From Elysia marginata (lineage: Eukaryota; Mollusca; Gastropoda; Plakobranchidae), in the NCBI GenBank assembly GCA_019649035.1, contig BMAT01001966.1, positions 16,792 to 80,791 of the forward strand: DNA of 64,000 nt. Direction: 5' to 3'. Below the pieces are notes generated by a model that had not been told where the DNA came from, did no database searches, and worked only from the letters and a program-made list of their open reading frames with translations. A program made the position numbers and the translations under genes. Positions 27,193 through 39,751 of the stretch are shown here, piece by piece (positions within the stretch are counted from its first letter, which is position 1; every line of letters starts with the position of its first letter).

Positions 27193-30100
27193 GGTGTAAG
27201 GGTTAAGGGTCCAAGCAGGACTTTAGGGTGAGATTGATTAATTATATACAATAAGAATTTGTAGAGTTTTTGCTCCTGAAAGGCAAAAATTCCTCCATGA
27301 TTTTCTTTTCATTGAGGATATTCTAGAGCATCACTGCAAAATTTGGGATGGGTAGTAATAGACAGTACTTCTTTTGCGCACTTTCATTTTGCCTCTACGC
27401 TGAAAGGAAAAAATGACCAAAGAAAACAGTTGGGCTGCGACCTGCAATCCTACCTTGCTGTCTTACCTATTATATAAGTCAAAGTGAGAAGGGCAAAGGA
27501 TCCAATGTGGTCACTCACGACACCAGCTTTGACATCTCCAGTGCCAGAATTTTTTAGTCAGCTGTTGGTTTTTTAGCGCATTTTCCTGCTCTTTTCAGAA
27601 CCAGTTGGTTTGCTGAGGTTGCTAGCTTCAGAAAGGAAAAATATACTAAACAACTATGCAGTTATTCGACTAAAGTTTTCGGTACTGAATAAGTATTACT
27701 GAGCTCAGTGGTATTAGCACGAGATAAATATTATCACTTAAAATGTTGGATATGTGGGATGTATAGAGATATATAGGCTCTGAGGTAAGTAACAAGATGT
27801 GGATTAATTGATTATGAAATAATCCTGTAACTCAGAATGGCCCGAACCTCAAACCATTTGTTTTCGAAGGTTTTTGTTTTTGCCTTTTCGTGAGAAAATC
27901 TTTGAGTTATGAAATAATAAAGTTTACCGCTAACAATTTGTCGTAACATGCTTTTTACTAGGGCCAAAGGTCAAAGTGCAAATTTGCGAAAATATCGACT
28001 TTTTTTCAAACCTATCAAATTATTAGTTTTGTAACGGAAAATAATATTTTGTGGTTTTTAGGCTAAGATAAGGTGCTGTCAATACTGCAAGTAGTATTTC
28101 AGTTGCAATAGGTATTTTTTAAACTCTGATTTTCTATTTTCTCGGTATTTTTTTGTTAAAATCTTTAAATCTTTTCCACTTTTCTCACACATCCATCCTT
28201 TTTTTCGGCTAGAGTTTTAATATGTATTCAATAAAATTCTTGTAAACGACATATAAAAAGCCTAACGTCTTTGACGTGCTGTGAGAAGATCAAAAGTCAT
28301 CATGTGTAAATCGGTAAAAAGTTCTTTTTTTTTTTTTTTCAAAAGTTTATCAAAATTATTGTGTTATAATCAAGGAATAACTTTACGGATTTAAAAATCT
28401 AGGGAAAGCGTGGTCACTATCACAAATGTTTTTTTATGCGTAGATGAGTACAAATTCATAGAGAAATTTATTATTAGTTTTTAAAGCCGTTTTTTTCAAC
28501 GTTAAATATTTCGATTCTAACATTATGGATTGTCTTTCAACATTCCAGAGTGTGTAAATGGTAATCATAATTTCCTTTTGGTGCTTTGACATTCACTATG
28601 GCGACCTACAAATATGCAGATATTAGGCTGGTTGCCTCAGATGGTTTTTTAACTTTTAAAATCAAATAAAGTAGCGTTTTTTGGGTGTCTTAAAGAGCCT
28701 TGTGGCGATCCCAAGCCTTTTTAAATAGAGTGCATATAATAATGTAGTTAGAATGCTGTTGTAAAAAGTATAGTATCTTTCTAACCATTCAATTTACTTC
28801 GAACCACTGATCTAATATACTAGTTAGTTACGGTTTTACTTTTCTTGTTTGCACCATCCTGACACACAAAAATTACTCAGAACTTAACACTTTTTACTTA
28901 TTTGTAACGGTCTAAATTCCTAATTTCCTCTTATAAAAGAATCCCTTTATTGATTTCTACGAAAACGTTAATTTTGCCATTTCCACCGAGATTAAATCTG
29001 TAGCCGTAGAAAGCTTGAGGTAAGTTAATTTAAAACTCTCAAAATAGCATTAGTTCAGGCGTTCTGGAAGGGACAGAATGGTTAGAAACTTATATGATGA
29101 AGACCGGCGGTTCGGTCATCTATTGCGTTTGATGAAAACAAATTTTAAGGGGGCAGGTCCACCTGAAAGACCCTTATACTAAGCAAATTCTATATCTGTG
29201 GAAGAATTTCTACTAGAGCCATGAAATTTTCAGACACACTATAATAGACAAAACGCTTTTATAGAAAATTATATTTTTAAAGATTTTTTCAAACATTGTG
29301 AGATTCCCTTACATCATTTTTGCAAGGGGAGATAATTTATAAAATGAAAATTTTATACATTTGTTTCATACAGTGCTCCATTCCCATGCATAGCATTCCC
29401 ATGGTGTTTGGACTCAATGAATTACATAATATAATATGGCTATGACATAATCTAAAAGCAGAAGTCTTTTCAAAATTTGTAGATGGAGATCTATCTTGAT
29501 TTTCTACATACCTATTCATGCCTTTACGTCACTCACGACAGTGCCATTTTGAGTATCTTGTTTAACTAAAAAATATTATGTGGCTTAGCTTTCTCTATGT
29601 ATTTGTTTCCACAAAACTATCTCTTTTTTAAGAGTTCTGGCCTTGTATTTACGGACTGACATTGTAAAGTTTGTTTTGAACCACGATTGAAAAAAATGAC
29701 AAACAGCCGGTTTCAACAACAATGTCTCTAAATTTCAACTTCATGTTATAGCAGGAATATGTGCACAATTTGTAGCATAAAATAGTGCTTAAGTAGATTC
29801 ATTGGGATAAGGACCTGCTCAGAGCGTAGCTCAATTAAAGATTGTGATCGAACTAGAACTACTGGATTATCCATATAGCGCAGTGAGCGTTGAAATGTTA
29901 TTGAATTGGGTGGTTTACTTTGATAAACATTCATTTAATAGCAAAAGACAAAAAGCACACCCATGCGTTTATAGACATTGTCGCAAAATTATGCTTACGT
30001 GATGATATCGAGATTTTACGACATAGTAGTTATCGTTCCTTCCTAATCGGCAGATAGGCATTAACAAAGTCTTGATCAAATGTTAAGCTGGTTTGGCTTT

Positions 30101-30796
30101 AAGTATGAAAACAAACTTAAGTCGGTTTATGCTTGATCGAAGATCGCAGTTTATTGAGGTTGTTTACTTCCCACTGTTTTCTTTACCGCTTCCAGTTCTG
30201 CTGGTAGAGACTAAACAATTCTCTACCCAAATAAAACTAGGGGACTTTGTGGACTAAATAAAAAGGTTGATTTAGACTGCACTTTGTAACAAAAACTTAC
30301 TGCTTTCATGTGGATCAATTAGCCCTAAATTCACATTTACGGACAAGAGGATGAAAAGGGTTTGAATTTAAAGGTTAAAGAGATCAGCTCATTTCCTCGG
30401 AATTTTAAGTTCATTGTGAAATCGCTTGAAATCAACACGCATACTGTTTAAAAAACCTTTACAAATTTACTTTACCTTTGTGCGGTGAATCTAACAATGA
30501 ACTGGCGTGAAAAATAGACCATTACTAGATTAATAAATCTAACAGAAATTTCAGGCTTAGAAGATAACCACAGCCTCTCACGTGACAGTCTCAATAAATC
30601 AATTTACTCAAGTGAAAGATGATCCCTAATTACTTTGGTCACACCCGACGCTAATTGACGCAGGTGCGGGTCTTGGGGGCCGCGGATCTGCCTGAATTCA
30701 TTCTAAATATTGGACAAATAATTAGGATCGGTCAGACAAATATTATTTCCATACCATTTCTGTGATTTCTTATCTAATCTCTGGATGTTCACCATA
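27193..30796. other. Intergenic, nothing recognised
   Basis: Long AT-rich stretches with A and T runs. No gene, RNA or repeat family identified. Confidence 0.5.
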
Positions 30797-30816
30797 TCTA
30801 TCTATCTATCTATCTG

Positions 30817-30872
<56 letters not shown>

Positions 30873-30890
30873 CCCATCTATCTATCTATA
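30797..30890. repeat. (TCTA)n microsatellite
   Basis: About 22 TCTA units with two or three single-base variants, lying just left of the foldback element. Confidence 0.97.
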
Positions 30891-30948
30891 TCTCTTTATG
30901 AAAAAAAGAATATGAATGTACCTTTTTAAAGTAGCCGATACTTTACAG

Positions 30949-31720
30949 TTTCTTGCTTGCTGCACTGGTCCGTGGACTGACCTTAAGTGCAGAGTCTTGG
31001 GGAAGTTGCATAGTAGGTGTCACTTCCTGTGCACACAGCACGGAAATATTTCTTTTTGCTGGTTAAGGGTGGTTTTTTTTTTATTAAACGTTCGTATTTT
31101 TAGGTTAAGTGTGCAACATGTTGTTTTCTGTGTGTATGGTTTTAGTTTGATTTAAGCAGTTCCCATTCTATTTTATAGTTTATTTTGCAGTTAGTTTTTT
31201 TAGTTTGCAGTTATGCTCGCTGAGTTTGGTTGTTGTTTTTAATGCTCAAATTTGAAAGAAAATTTATACAGATTGTACCGGTTTTTGAAGCTGTTATTAG
31301 AGAGTCCTTTTATGTGCATTTTTGTTTACTGCCGGTTGAGTTACTGTGTCCTTGTATACTATGCATTGTGTGATGCCTTTGACATCGAGAGGGCAATCAA
31401 TTCGATTCCTGAGTTGCATAGTCTTGTCCTTGTAGTTGTTGCTACATTTGCTCTATGCTCTAGTAGTAAACAAATAAACAACGACGTTATTCGATGTAGT
31501 AAAATAGAATTAGAAATAGTAAAAAGAACGGGAACCATACACACCGGACAAAACCTTTGCACACTATGACAAATAAAAGAAAAACATGAAATTGTTATGA
31601 ACAAACCCAGCGAAAGGAAAGATGTAGGTGCTGTGTGCACAGGAATCTTCACCCACTATACAACTTCCCCAAGGCTTGAGTCTTAAGGTCAGGCCAATGA
31701 CGAGTGCAGCAAGCAAGAAA
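30949..31720. mobile_element. Foldback element with about 92-bp inverted repeats
   Basis: Left arm 30949-31041 and right arm 31629-31720 are inverted copies: tttcttgcttgctgcact, ctgaccttaag, cttggggaagttg, cctgtgcacacagcac. They are about 80% identical by eye. The 587-base interior shows no recognisable protein. A partial same-strand copy of the arm lies at 34737-34773 (tgcatagtaggtg, tacacagcac). It is probably a non-autonomous DNA transposon (MITE or foldback), although target duplications were not identified. Confidence 0.7.
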
Positions 31721-31924
31721 TTAAGTTGTACAGTGGGGACCAGTTTTAATAAGTATAATTCATATTATTTGTATGCTACAACCATGTCGAGCACTCTACC
31801 TTTGTGCTGCAAGCAAAAAAAACACTACCATCATGTTTATCTATAGATCTATTTATTCATCTATCTATTTAGCATTCTCTTTATTTATTTATAGATAGGC
31901 CACTGTAACGGAGAAAAAAAACCA

Positions 31925-32400
31925 AATAAACAAGAAACACTTTTTGGACCAGGTATAACCAATACAAGTCATCCCCTTCAAACTAGAACACAAACATTTT
32001 TTACCAGCCTGAGAGAACACATTTGGAGAAAAAGACAAAGACATAGAACACAAAATAGAATGGCAGATATTTAAAAAAGCCAGACCGTATATTCCACGGA
32101 AAAAAACTTGTTCGTTGTGCCTAGAAAAAAACTGAAAAAAAGAGGTGTCTTAAACGTGCGTAAGGAGATTTTTTAGCATTGTGCATATAAACGAAACTTC
32201 TGGTTAACGAACACACCCCAGTCGGTTATGCAGGTAAACACAGACTAGCCAAGGAAAAAAGACCAGTCAGCCATCTGATGAGGGCAGAGCTGCCCGAAAC
32301 TTATAAGTCATGGCAAGGCACAACATTTAGGTAAATGTGACAGTTATCACGCTACTAAAGCAGACCACACTACGGATGGTGTTATTTTACCTTAAAACCT
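31925..32400 (+). mobile_element. Penelope-like element 3' end: endonuclease relic plus hammerhead
   Basis: Penelope-like elements encode a reverse transcriptase and usually a GIY-YIG endonuclease. Here only the end of the endonuclease region is seen: SLREHIW near 32008, and KDKDIEHKIEWQIFKKARP leading to TCSLC near 32030-32130, with the CxxC typical of this family. A hammerhead ribozyme follows at 32270-32314, as known from the terminal repeats of these elements. The element is truncated at its 5' side and the coding relic is decayed. It ends near a TCTA-rich stretch. Confidence 0.75.
32270..32314 (+). ncRNA. Type I hammerhead ribozyme, core intact
   Basis: A self-cleaving RNA motif. Stem I is GCCAT (32270-32274) with ATGGC (32310-32314). 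The core CTGATGA is at 32275-32281. Stem II is GGGCA/TGCCC with loop GAGC (32282-32295), then GAAA at 32296-32299. A short stem III (ACTT/AAGT) follows, and GTC at 32307-32309, so cleavage is expected after 32309. All catalytic bases are present. The short stem III matches hammerheads of Penelope-like elements, which often act as dimers. Confidence 0.85.
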
Positions 32401-32659
32401 TGTAACATCTATCTATATATCATCAATCTATTTATCTATGTATTTAACGCAATGCTCTCTCTTCACCTTTTTCTCTTTCTACCATTCTCATAATGTTCTC
32501 TTTGTTTTTGTGTTTGTTTGTGTATCTCTTTTTGTCAATTGTCTGTCGCTTTTTCTGTGTCTTCATATTTAACTTAATTAGTGCATTTCTATATGGGACT
32601 GTTTATGGACTTACCTCTCTAATGTGTAAAATGTAGAAGGTGAGCTCACTAGCAAACTT

Positions 32660-32800
32660 TTCCGTGGGCGAGGTAGTTTATACGAATAATTCTAGAGCTG
32701 AATCTAAGCCTAAAAACTCACCATTGCCTAAGGGGAACTACTCTTAAAGATTTTTTAAAAGTTCATGGAACAGTCCAATATTCGAAATCGCACTCCTTTT
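32660..32800 (+). mobile_element. Small fragment of the same LINE family as at 18 kb
   Basis: gcctaaggggaactactctt and ttttttaaaag (32727-32761) match gcctaagggaaactactcgt and atttttaaaaag near 18200-18236 in the same order. The surrounding bases also align loosely. No open frame remains. Confidence 0.55.
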
Positions 32801-32979
32801 AGCCTATGACAAAACAAGATTATTCTTTTTTAACCAAAGATAACGATATCTTATGCTTTTGTGATATGATAGTTTTACAGAAAAAATCTACATTTCTGTA
32901 TATGGAAAGGTCGTTGTCTCAAGGACATGGCAAAGCTATAATAGATGAATGAAAGTTTCTTGTCCTTAAAAATCCAAAG

Positions 32980-33260
32980 AGGCCGTAATTACCCTAATAT
33001 CCCGTTTAGATAACGGAGTCCGAGACAGAAGATGGAAGCTTTCATTGCCTGATTGTGTGAGTGGTAAGTCCTCTGGGGTGTACGGACAATGGCAAGATCG
33101 ATGATGATACATACCGCAGTACAGAGATCGGACATAGCCATGTCCGGCGCTTTAATCACGATGGCGCGCCAGCATCGAGAGGGGAGACAAAGGGGACAAG
33201 AATGGAGGTGGAGGACAGATTAGAATGGTACAGGACATGATCATTACAAATAGTTCTCCC
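32980..33260. other. GC-richer patch, possible transposon relic
   Basis: The patch stands out by composition. One frame reads MARSMMIHTAVQRSD and IAMSGALITMARQHREG, faintly like the C-terminus of some LINE proteins. The match is too weak to name. Confidence 0.2.
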
Positions 33261-33536
33261 GCGGTAGCTAAAGAAATTTCGATAAACAATATTTTTTGAA
33301 AAAGTCTATTTCAAAAGCAAAACTATCCTCCTTATCGGCACTACGTCGGAGAACTGAGTGTGGGTTCCTAATTTCGTCTCAGCTTAGAGCTAGTGGAGTG
33401 GTTTCTCGTTGCTTTTTCAGACGCTTTTGTTTCAAGTGAGTTAACGGGATGACAGAAGTACTGAATGGTCACACGTATGAGATTCATGACGGAGGAATTT
33501 CCCATTTTGGTTAAGGGCCCTTTAAAATGAGTTCTC

Positions 33537-33622
33537 TCTCTTTCTCTCTCTCTCTCTCTCNNNNNNNNNNNNNNNNNNNNNNNNNNNNNNNNNNNNNNNN
33601 NNNNNCTCTCTTTCTCTCTCTC
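33537..33622. repeat. (TC)n microsatellite with internal gap
   Basis: TC dinucleotide repeats flank a 45-base N run (33561-33605). The gap is almost certainly an unresolved length of the same repeat. Confidence 0.95.
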
Positions 33623-35776
33623 TTTTTTTAATATCTACCTATCTATCTATCCATACATCTACTACCTACTCATGCAATCTAGATTATTCATTTCTATCAA
33701 GATATTCAGCCTGATTTTCAATCATGTTTTCTGGTAGGTTAAGCTTTAATAAATCTTGCTAATGATTTTTCCTCTAATGTCCTCCTGTAAAATAAACCTG
33801 AGACCAAGGGCGACCCCTAAACTGTTGGTTTCGGTTTTGTATTGTAAGTGTAACATTATCTCATACACTCATATTATCCTTAAATGCTTTATTAATCTTC
33901 TTCTCCTGAATTATTCATTCTCTCGCTCTTGTTACAAAAATGAAAAAAAAAATATAATGGCATCTATGTTCCTTTTCATTTAATCAAGAAACGAAGTCAT
34001 TCAATTTTCTCGAAGTCAAAGACACCCCCGCAATACCTTAGTGAATCAAATCTGAAAGCAGTGGCACAGTAGCAGAATCTAATCTAGCAAATCTAGCAAA
34101 AGCTAGAAGATTGTAGGAGGGACCTCGTCGAGTTTTGATCGTGACAGGTCTTTGGATGTTATCGGATTTTTGAGAAAATCAAGGCAATTCAGACACAGAG
34201 CACGCACAAAATTATGTTTTGTGTAAAGTTAAGAAAAGTCCAAAAATAATTCGACTCAGGTGGATTTTAAAGAGTTTCAGGTACCTTTGTAGAATAATAA
34301 TGCCTACAGATTAAAAACTGAAAAAATTAAATCTCGGCTTAATTTAGACCAAACAGTCTGATAATCCCAAAACTCTAAGGGTCATATTCTATTGTTACCC
34401 TTCACAATGACATCCAAGCGAAAATATGATAGTGACATTACCAAAGAACGGGCATAAGTTAAATAAACACATTTGCAGATATTGAACAAAAATAAAAAAG
34501 GATGCATCCGATTGAAAAACTCATCAATATTAGAGGTGTCTACAATAATAGTAAACGTAGTGCTAATATCGAGAAAAGTCCAAAACTGCTCTCCAAGAAG
34601 AAGTTCTCATGTCATGTGTAAATCTTGAGCACAAGACTTTCACTACCCTTGAAGAGGACAAAAAAATACTAACTTCATTTAATTCTCCTAACACTATGCC
34701 TGAATCGATTTTTTTATAAGTAAAAGAGTAGATCAATTGCATAGTAGGTGACGCTTCCTGTGTACACAGCACGACAGCAACACTTTTTGTCTTATAAAGA
34801 TAAAAATACATGAGGCCTTGACTCTTAACAAAATCAGTCTTCAATATTACAGTTCTTTAAAGATTCAGTGAAGCGTCTGTCAGGAAAATATATTCGATAG
34901 TGTAGCTTTATATTTTACATAATTATGTCAACAAACAAAAAAAGATTCGAAATGTTTCAGCAGAAAGAAAACGAGAACCTAATTGATTGAGAGAGCTTGG
35001 CGCTTTTTGTATCGAGTTTAAAGCTATTATTTGTGTATTTGACAATCAAAAAAGCGCTAGAGAGCTCTCAAAACTTTCCGTACTCAAATAAGAAGTATTG
35101 AAATGTTTATAATACTATGAAAAAGATTTTTCATTAAAAATTCCCTCATAATGCAATTGTATCACTGATGAAATTGTCCTACGCTTCTCTCAGCGCTGAA
35201 TGCTGGGCAAGAAATTAATGTAAAAGATTCACTGAAAGATAAACTCATACAATAATTATGTATAACATTTGTACCAATATGGACACTCAGTTCGACAGCG
35301 AGTCTAGTGAGAAAAGTTGGCTTACATGCTGCGCCCTCTGTGATAAAATGACAAGTTACTTTTTTACAAGCTAATTTTGGGTACTGCTTTATCTCCTTTG
35401 TGTCAACATTATGAACGTTTTTACAAATGTATTGCTTGGGCAACGCTCTTATCCTTACTTATAAAAATCAATGTCTGCTGCAGACAGAGGAAGATTGCAA
35501 ACGCTAGTATGACAGGTTGTGTCGGATATTGCCTGGGAACAAGCGTTGTTGTATTTGTTTATAGTTTATTATACTGTTAACCTTTACCTCAAACAAAAAA
35601 TATGAATGCGGCCGAGTTATTAGTTTAGTATTCATTATGAAACCATTTTGACAGACAGAAGATTGGAGACTATTTGCGACACCGAATTCCAAACGATGTT
35701 CAAGTACTACGCTTAGCAGGTTTCTTAAACAAAAGAAAATTCCAAGGCGTCTGAGTTTTGTATCAATGTCATCAAC
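33623..35776. other. Intergenic, nothing recognised except one repeat fragment
   Basis: Only the foldback-arm fragment at 34737-34773 is identified. Confidence 0.5.
34737..34773 (+). repeat. Partial copy of the foldback-element arm
   Basis: It matches 31007-31042 (ttgcatagtaggtg, cttcctgtg, acacagcacg) with about five differences over 37 bases. Confidence 0.65.
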
Positions 35777-36039
35777 TTTTTTTTACACACTATACTAATC
35801 CCGATCAAGAAATTTGTCTTCGTTACCCAGCGTAGCTGTGTCGCCATAGACACTAATGCCCCAGAAGACAAGTACATTTGCAGCCTGTAGCTGGGTACCC
35901 ATTTTACAGGTGAACTGGACTGGAGAAAGTTAGGGTAAATTGCTTTCCGAGAGCAATTGCAACATGGCATGGTCGGGAATCGAACCCTTGACCTCCAGAT
36001 CGCGAGTCCGACGCGCTAACCACTCCGCCACGCTGCCCC
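35777..36039 (-). mobile_element. tRNA-derived SINE, copy C (different tail)
   Basis: On the reverse strand the element starts GGGGCAGCGTGGCGGAGTGG, with an A box TGGCGGAGTGG and a perfect B box GGTTCGATTCC. The head and linker match copy B as far as ctgtaaaatgggta. The rest (tatggcgacacagctacgc, then an A run at the end) is unlike copies A and B, so this is a second subfamily or a chimera. It is an RNA polymerase III promoter within a repeat, not a functional tRNA gene. Confidence 0.85.
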
Positions 36040-36738
36040 TTAAAATTATGGCGGTTTTTGTCGTTGTTATGGTTGTTGTGGTTGACCTCTTATTTCTTTG
36101 AAATGAAAGCAAATGCAAGCCTATCAGTCCACATTTGAGACAATTTCAAAATTCCCTGGTTTTATGTCATATTGGCATCTGATTCTGTTAAAACGTATGG
36201 ATATGTCTTTATTGTTCCTTATGAAGTAAACGAAGTAGCGTTTTCATTGAAAGAAAAACACCCCATGAAGATTCTTTTAGTATTTAATGTAGTTCCAAAG
36301 TGACTATACATAAGGCCTCAAGCAGAAGAAAGACAATGCAGCACGCTATATAGGTCAGTGGACCAGCTGGTCTACCTTAGTCTGGGGCAGGGTCAGTTTC
36401 CTGTATAAAACTGGTCACCTGGCTTTATCTTTGTGTGTAAGTCAGAATGACTCTAGAGGGCTAATTACTTACAGGTGAAAGAATGTCCGTCCGCTTAGGA
36501 GTTGTAAACAGTTTAGAATCGCTCTTGGTCTCAGGTTTATTTTACACGGGTTCATTAGTGTAGAAATCAGAGGCGAGATAACGAAAGCTTAGCCTACAAG
36601 AGACCATGATTGCAAATCAGGCTGAATATCTTGATAGACATGAATAATTTAGATTGCATGAGTAGTTTACTGATAACTAAATGAGTAGAGAGCAGATGTA
36701 TGGATAGATATGTATATATAAGAAAAATATATAAAGAG
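36040..36738. other. Intergenic, nothing recognised
   Basis: Ordinary AT-rich sequence between the SINE and a GA tract. Confidence 0.5.
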
Positions 36739-36802
36739 AGAAATAAAGAGCGAGAGAGAGAGAGGGGGGGGGGGGNGCGAGCAAAAGAGAGGGAGAGAGA
36801 AA
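36739..36802. repeat. (GA)n and poly-G tract with one N
   Basis: GA repeats run into about 12 G with a single N at 36776, then more GA-rich sequence. Reverse-strand open frames across it only encode Leu-Ser runs and are not genes. Confidence 0.95.
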
Positions 36803-37082
36803 TACGAGACGAGAGACGAACAGAATGAATTCCTTGAACATAAATATATTCACATTCTGTAAATAAACAAATGGAGAACCAAAACAAACAAGACCCATTC
36901 CATGTGTCTATCTGAGATGGTGGACGTATCTAATGGCAAGACCTATAATATAGGTATTTATGAATTATGAAGATATAAAGAGAGAAGGAAATACAGTTAG
37001 ACTAAGAGAGGGGAGACCATGAAAACGAGGAAGTTATCATTTATCCGTAAGTTTAATAGAGAGCCAGAAACAACGATGGATA

Positions 37083-37124
<42 letters not shown>

Positions 37125-37165
37125 AGACAGACAGACAGACAGACAGACAGAGAGACAGAGTGTGT
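37083..37165. repeat. (GA)n(GACA)n compound microsatellite
   Basis: About 18 GA units followed by about six GACA units and a short GT tract. The Arg-Glu and Asp-Arg-Gln open frame across it is low complexity, not a gene. Confidence 0.95.
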
Positions 37166-38393
37166 GTGTGGAAAGAAAAAAATGAGGGTCGCGACGATTT
37201 CGGAACTAAAGTTGAGGACTGCTTCTAGGAGTTATTTTAATTATGAAAGAGTTAAAAAATTGTATCATCTTTCATTATGTTGCACAAAATAATTGGTAGG
37301 TATTCTAAACATCGTCTAAACTGTTGCTCACCGAATTGATTTCAAATAATTTTAAAAAGTAAACGATTTCTTAAGATTAGTTCTTTAATATTGAAATAGG
37401 CGACACACATCTTAAACGTCCTTCGAATGTCGTGAAAAGGATTGAAGAAGAGGTATTTTTATACTTACATCCGTAAAGGAACATAAGAATAAGGCAAGTA
37501 ATGTTATTTTAGTTTTGTTCTATCATTTCTAAATAGCATTCTAAACTTAGTTGACAATATTTTTAGTTGAATACTTTGGAAGTATTTTTCAGGCATTACC
37601 TCTTTTAAACAATGAGGCAGACGAAGGCACGGAACTGCTAGTTTTCTACAGTTAATGATTGTAAAGTATGCAATATGAATTAAATCCAATTTACACTTAG
37701 TGTCTTGAGGGTGTATTTGTAACATGAATTTTTAATAGTAATCGCCTATTAATACATTCGCGGATGTTAGTGACGAGATGTACTGCTAAAGAAAAACGCC
37801 TTCAAAACAACCTTGAAACTACGCAAAACAGTTTGACCACAAGTTCTGACTCGCTAAAGAGTTTCATAAAACTACATCATTTGTATTAAAAAAAGTTTTG
37901 TTAATATTTTGTTTTCTTTTTGGTTTGATTGAAAGGCAAGGGTGACATTGTAAGCATGTTGTGTAAATGTAACCATTTTTCCATTGCGCTGTTTAGTTGC
38001 ATAGAACTCCTTTGTATGTTTTTTTCTTAATATCTAGAGAGGATAAAAAGCATAATCTTTGGAACACCTGGTTAAAAAATTAACGAACATCAAGAGCATT
38101 GATGCAATTTTTAAAATAATAAAAGGCTGCATTCTGCTTTGAAGAACACTGTGAATTCAGAATTCGTAAGATTGGGAAAAACAAAATAGGTTATTGTGCT
38201 ACACACTGACTGACAAGGAAAGAAAAGGAACAAAAACCGACGTAAATCATAATTTAAAAGCTTAAAGCAAACAATTCAGGTAAACAGGCAGTTTAACTAA
38301 ACAAAGTAATGTTTCTATTCAAAGACATAACGTTTTGATGATTTTTTTGCACATGTACTTAAAAAGATACGCTCGGCCACTGAGTAAACAACC
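37166..38393. other. Intergenic, nothing recognised
   Basis: AT-rich with no motif of note. Confidence 0.5.
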
Positions 38394-38439
38394 TTTTCAA
38401 TCGAAAAAAGGCAATGTTTTCAATCGAAAAAAGGCAATG
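38394..38439 (+). repeat. Perfect 23-bp tandem duplication
   Basis: ttttcaatcgaaaaaaggca plus atg occurs twice in a row without a difference, suggesting a recent slip. Confidence 0.9.
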
Positions 38440-38507
38440 CGACTTAAGTCGAACTCAAAATTTTGTTAAAAGAGCGAGAGAATGAAAAACTCAGGAGAAG
38501 GAGATTT

Positions 38508-38518
38508 ATAAATAAATA

Positions 38519-38562
<44 letters not shown>

Positions 38563-38828
38563 TGTTTTAGTCCGAAGGCAGTCTCATGACTTTACACATT
38601 TATCCCAGCAGGCCTATACACACCAGAGCAAATTCAACTCATATTTCAGAGCATATCGGTATTTTTCAAGCACTGTCTTTGGCCAGATACCCATTTTACA
38701 GGTGGGTGAACTGGGGAATTTAGGGTAAATTTCTTTCCCAAGGCAATTGCAACATGAAATGGTCAGGAATCGGACCCGCGACCACCAGATCTCAAGTCTG
38801 GCGCGCTAACCATCTGCCACGCTGCCCC
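38508..38828 (-). mobile_element. tRNA-derived SINE, copy B, with (TTA)n tail
   Basis: Reverse-strand head ggggcagcgtgg, then agatggttagcgcg, and a B box gggtccgattcc. The body shares its 3' half (gttgaatttgctctggtgtg, cctgctggga, gtaaagtc) with copy A. The end is an (ATT)-type repeat at 38508-38562, a common SINE or LINE tail. Confidence 0.85.
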
Positions 38829-39751
38829 AATAATAAGACATTTAAGGATAGGCTAATATCAGTATATAAGATAATGTTACATATACAATACAAAACCAGT
38901 ACCTACAGAATCAAACGTGACAAAGAAGGGTGGCAAACAATGATCAATAATACGACAAATATGGGCCTCCGTAGGAGAAGAGCAACTTCATTTTCTAATG
39001 GAGCGTTTTGTTTTTTTTGTAAATTGGTTTATCTAATTTTTCTTATAGTTTTTCACTCAGGGATCATTAATTATTCAATCGTTATTATCTTTTAAAGTGC
39101 TATAACCAGATTGAAAAAAAATTCTGTAAATTTAACCTAGTACCGGTTACTACTCCTTCGGTCACTTTGACTTGAAGAATTGTGTGTTGAATGTCATTGC
39201 TTTCTGTCCAAACCTAAACAGTACCCATAAGTACTTTAAAGTTTTAGTTTAAGTGGAGACAGCAGATTTGTATCGAAATGTTTTGTGACAAAATAAAATA
39301 TCTCCTCAACAAAAAAAACAAAATGTAGCCACTGTCGATAAACTGAAGTCTTCTTGATTCTCATATGTTTAGGTATTTTTTCGACAGACGCTATCTCCTA
39401 GCACTTTGAGAAAAACATCTATTCTGTGAGAATCAAATGTTTCCGTCTATTTAAAATGTCCATATAAATAGTATGCTCCAGTCTAAAAGATGTTTTCAAT
39501 TACATGCATTTTCGGAATAAACATCTATGGAAATACAAGGAAATCTAAACAAGCGGAACAAACATACAAGAAACCAAAATGAATAAACATAAACACATCC
39601 CCCTGCACAGGTCCTTATATCATTATTTTTTTTTTTTTGCTCTGTGCCTTTCCTAACATGTTTGGACCCAACGTTATCATCACATTTACCCCATTTCTGG
39701 TGATTTTGGTTAGTAAAGAATGTTTTTAGTGACGTTAGTCTTTTTTTCTAT
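38829..39751. other. Intergenic, nothing recognised
   Basis: AT-rich with no motif of note. Confidence 0.5.

Noticed and set aside
35980-36039. tRNA gene on the reverse strand
   Set aside because: A and B boxes are good, but it continues into a repeat body shared with two other loci, so it is a SINE head.
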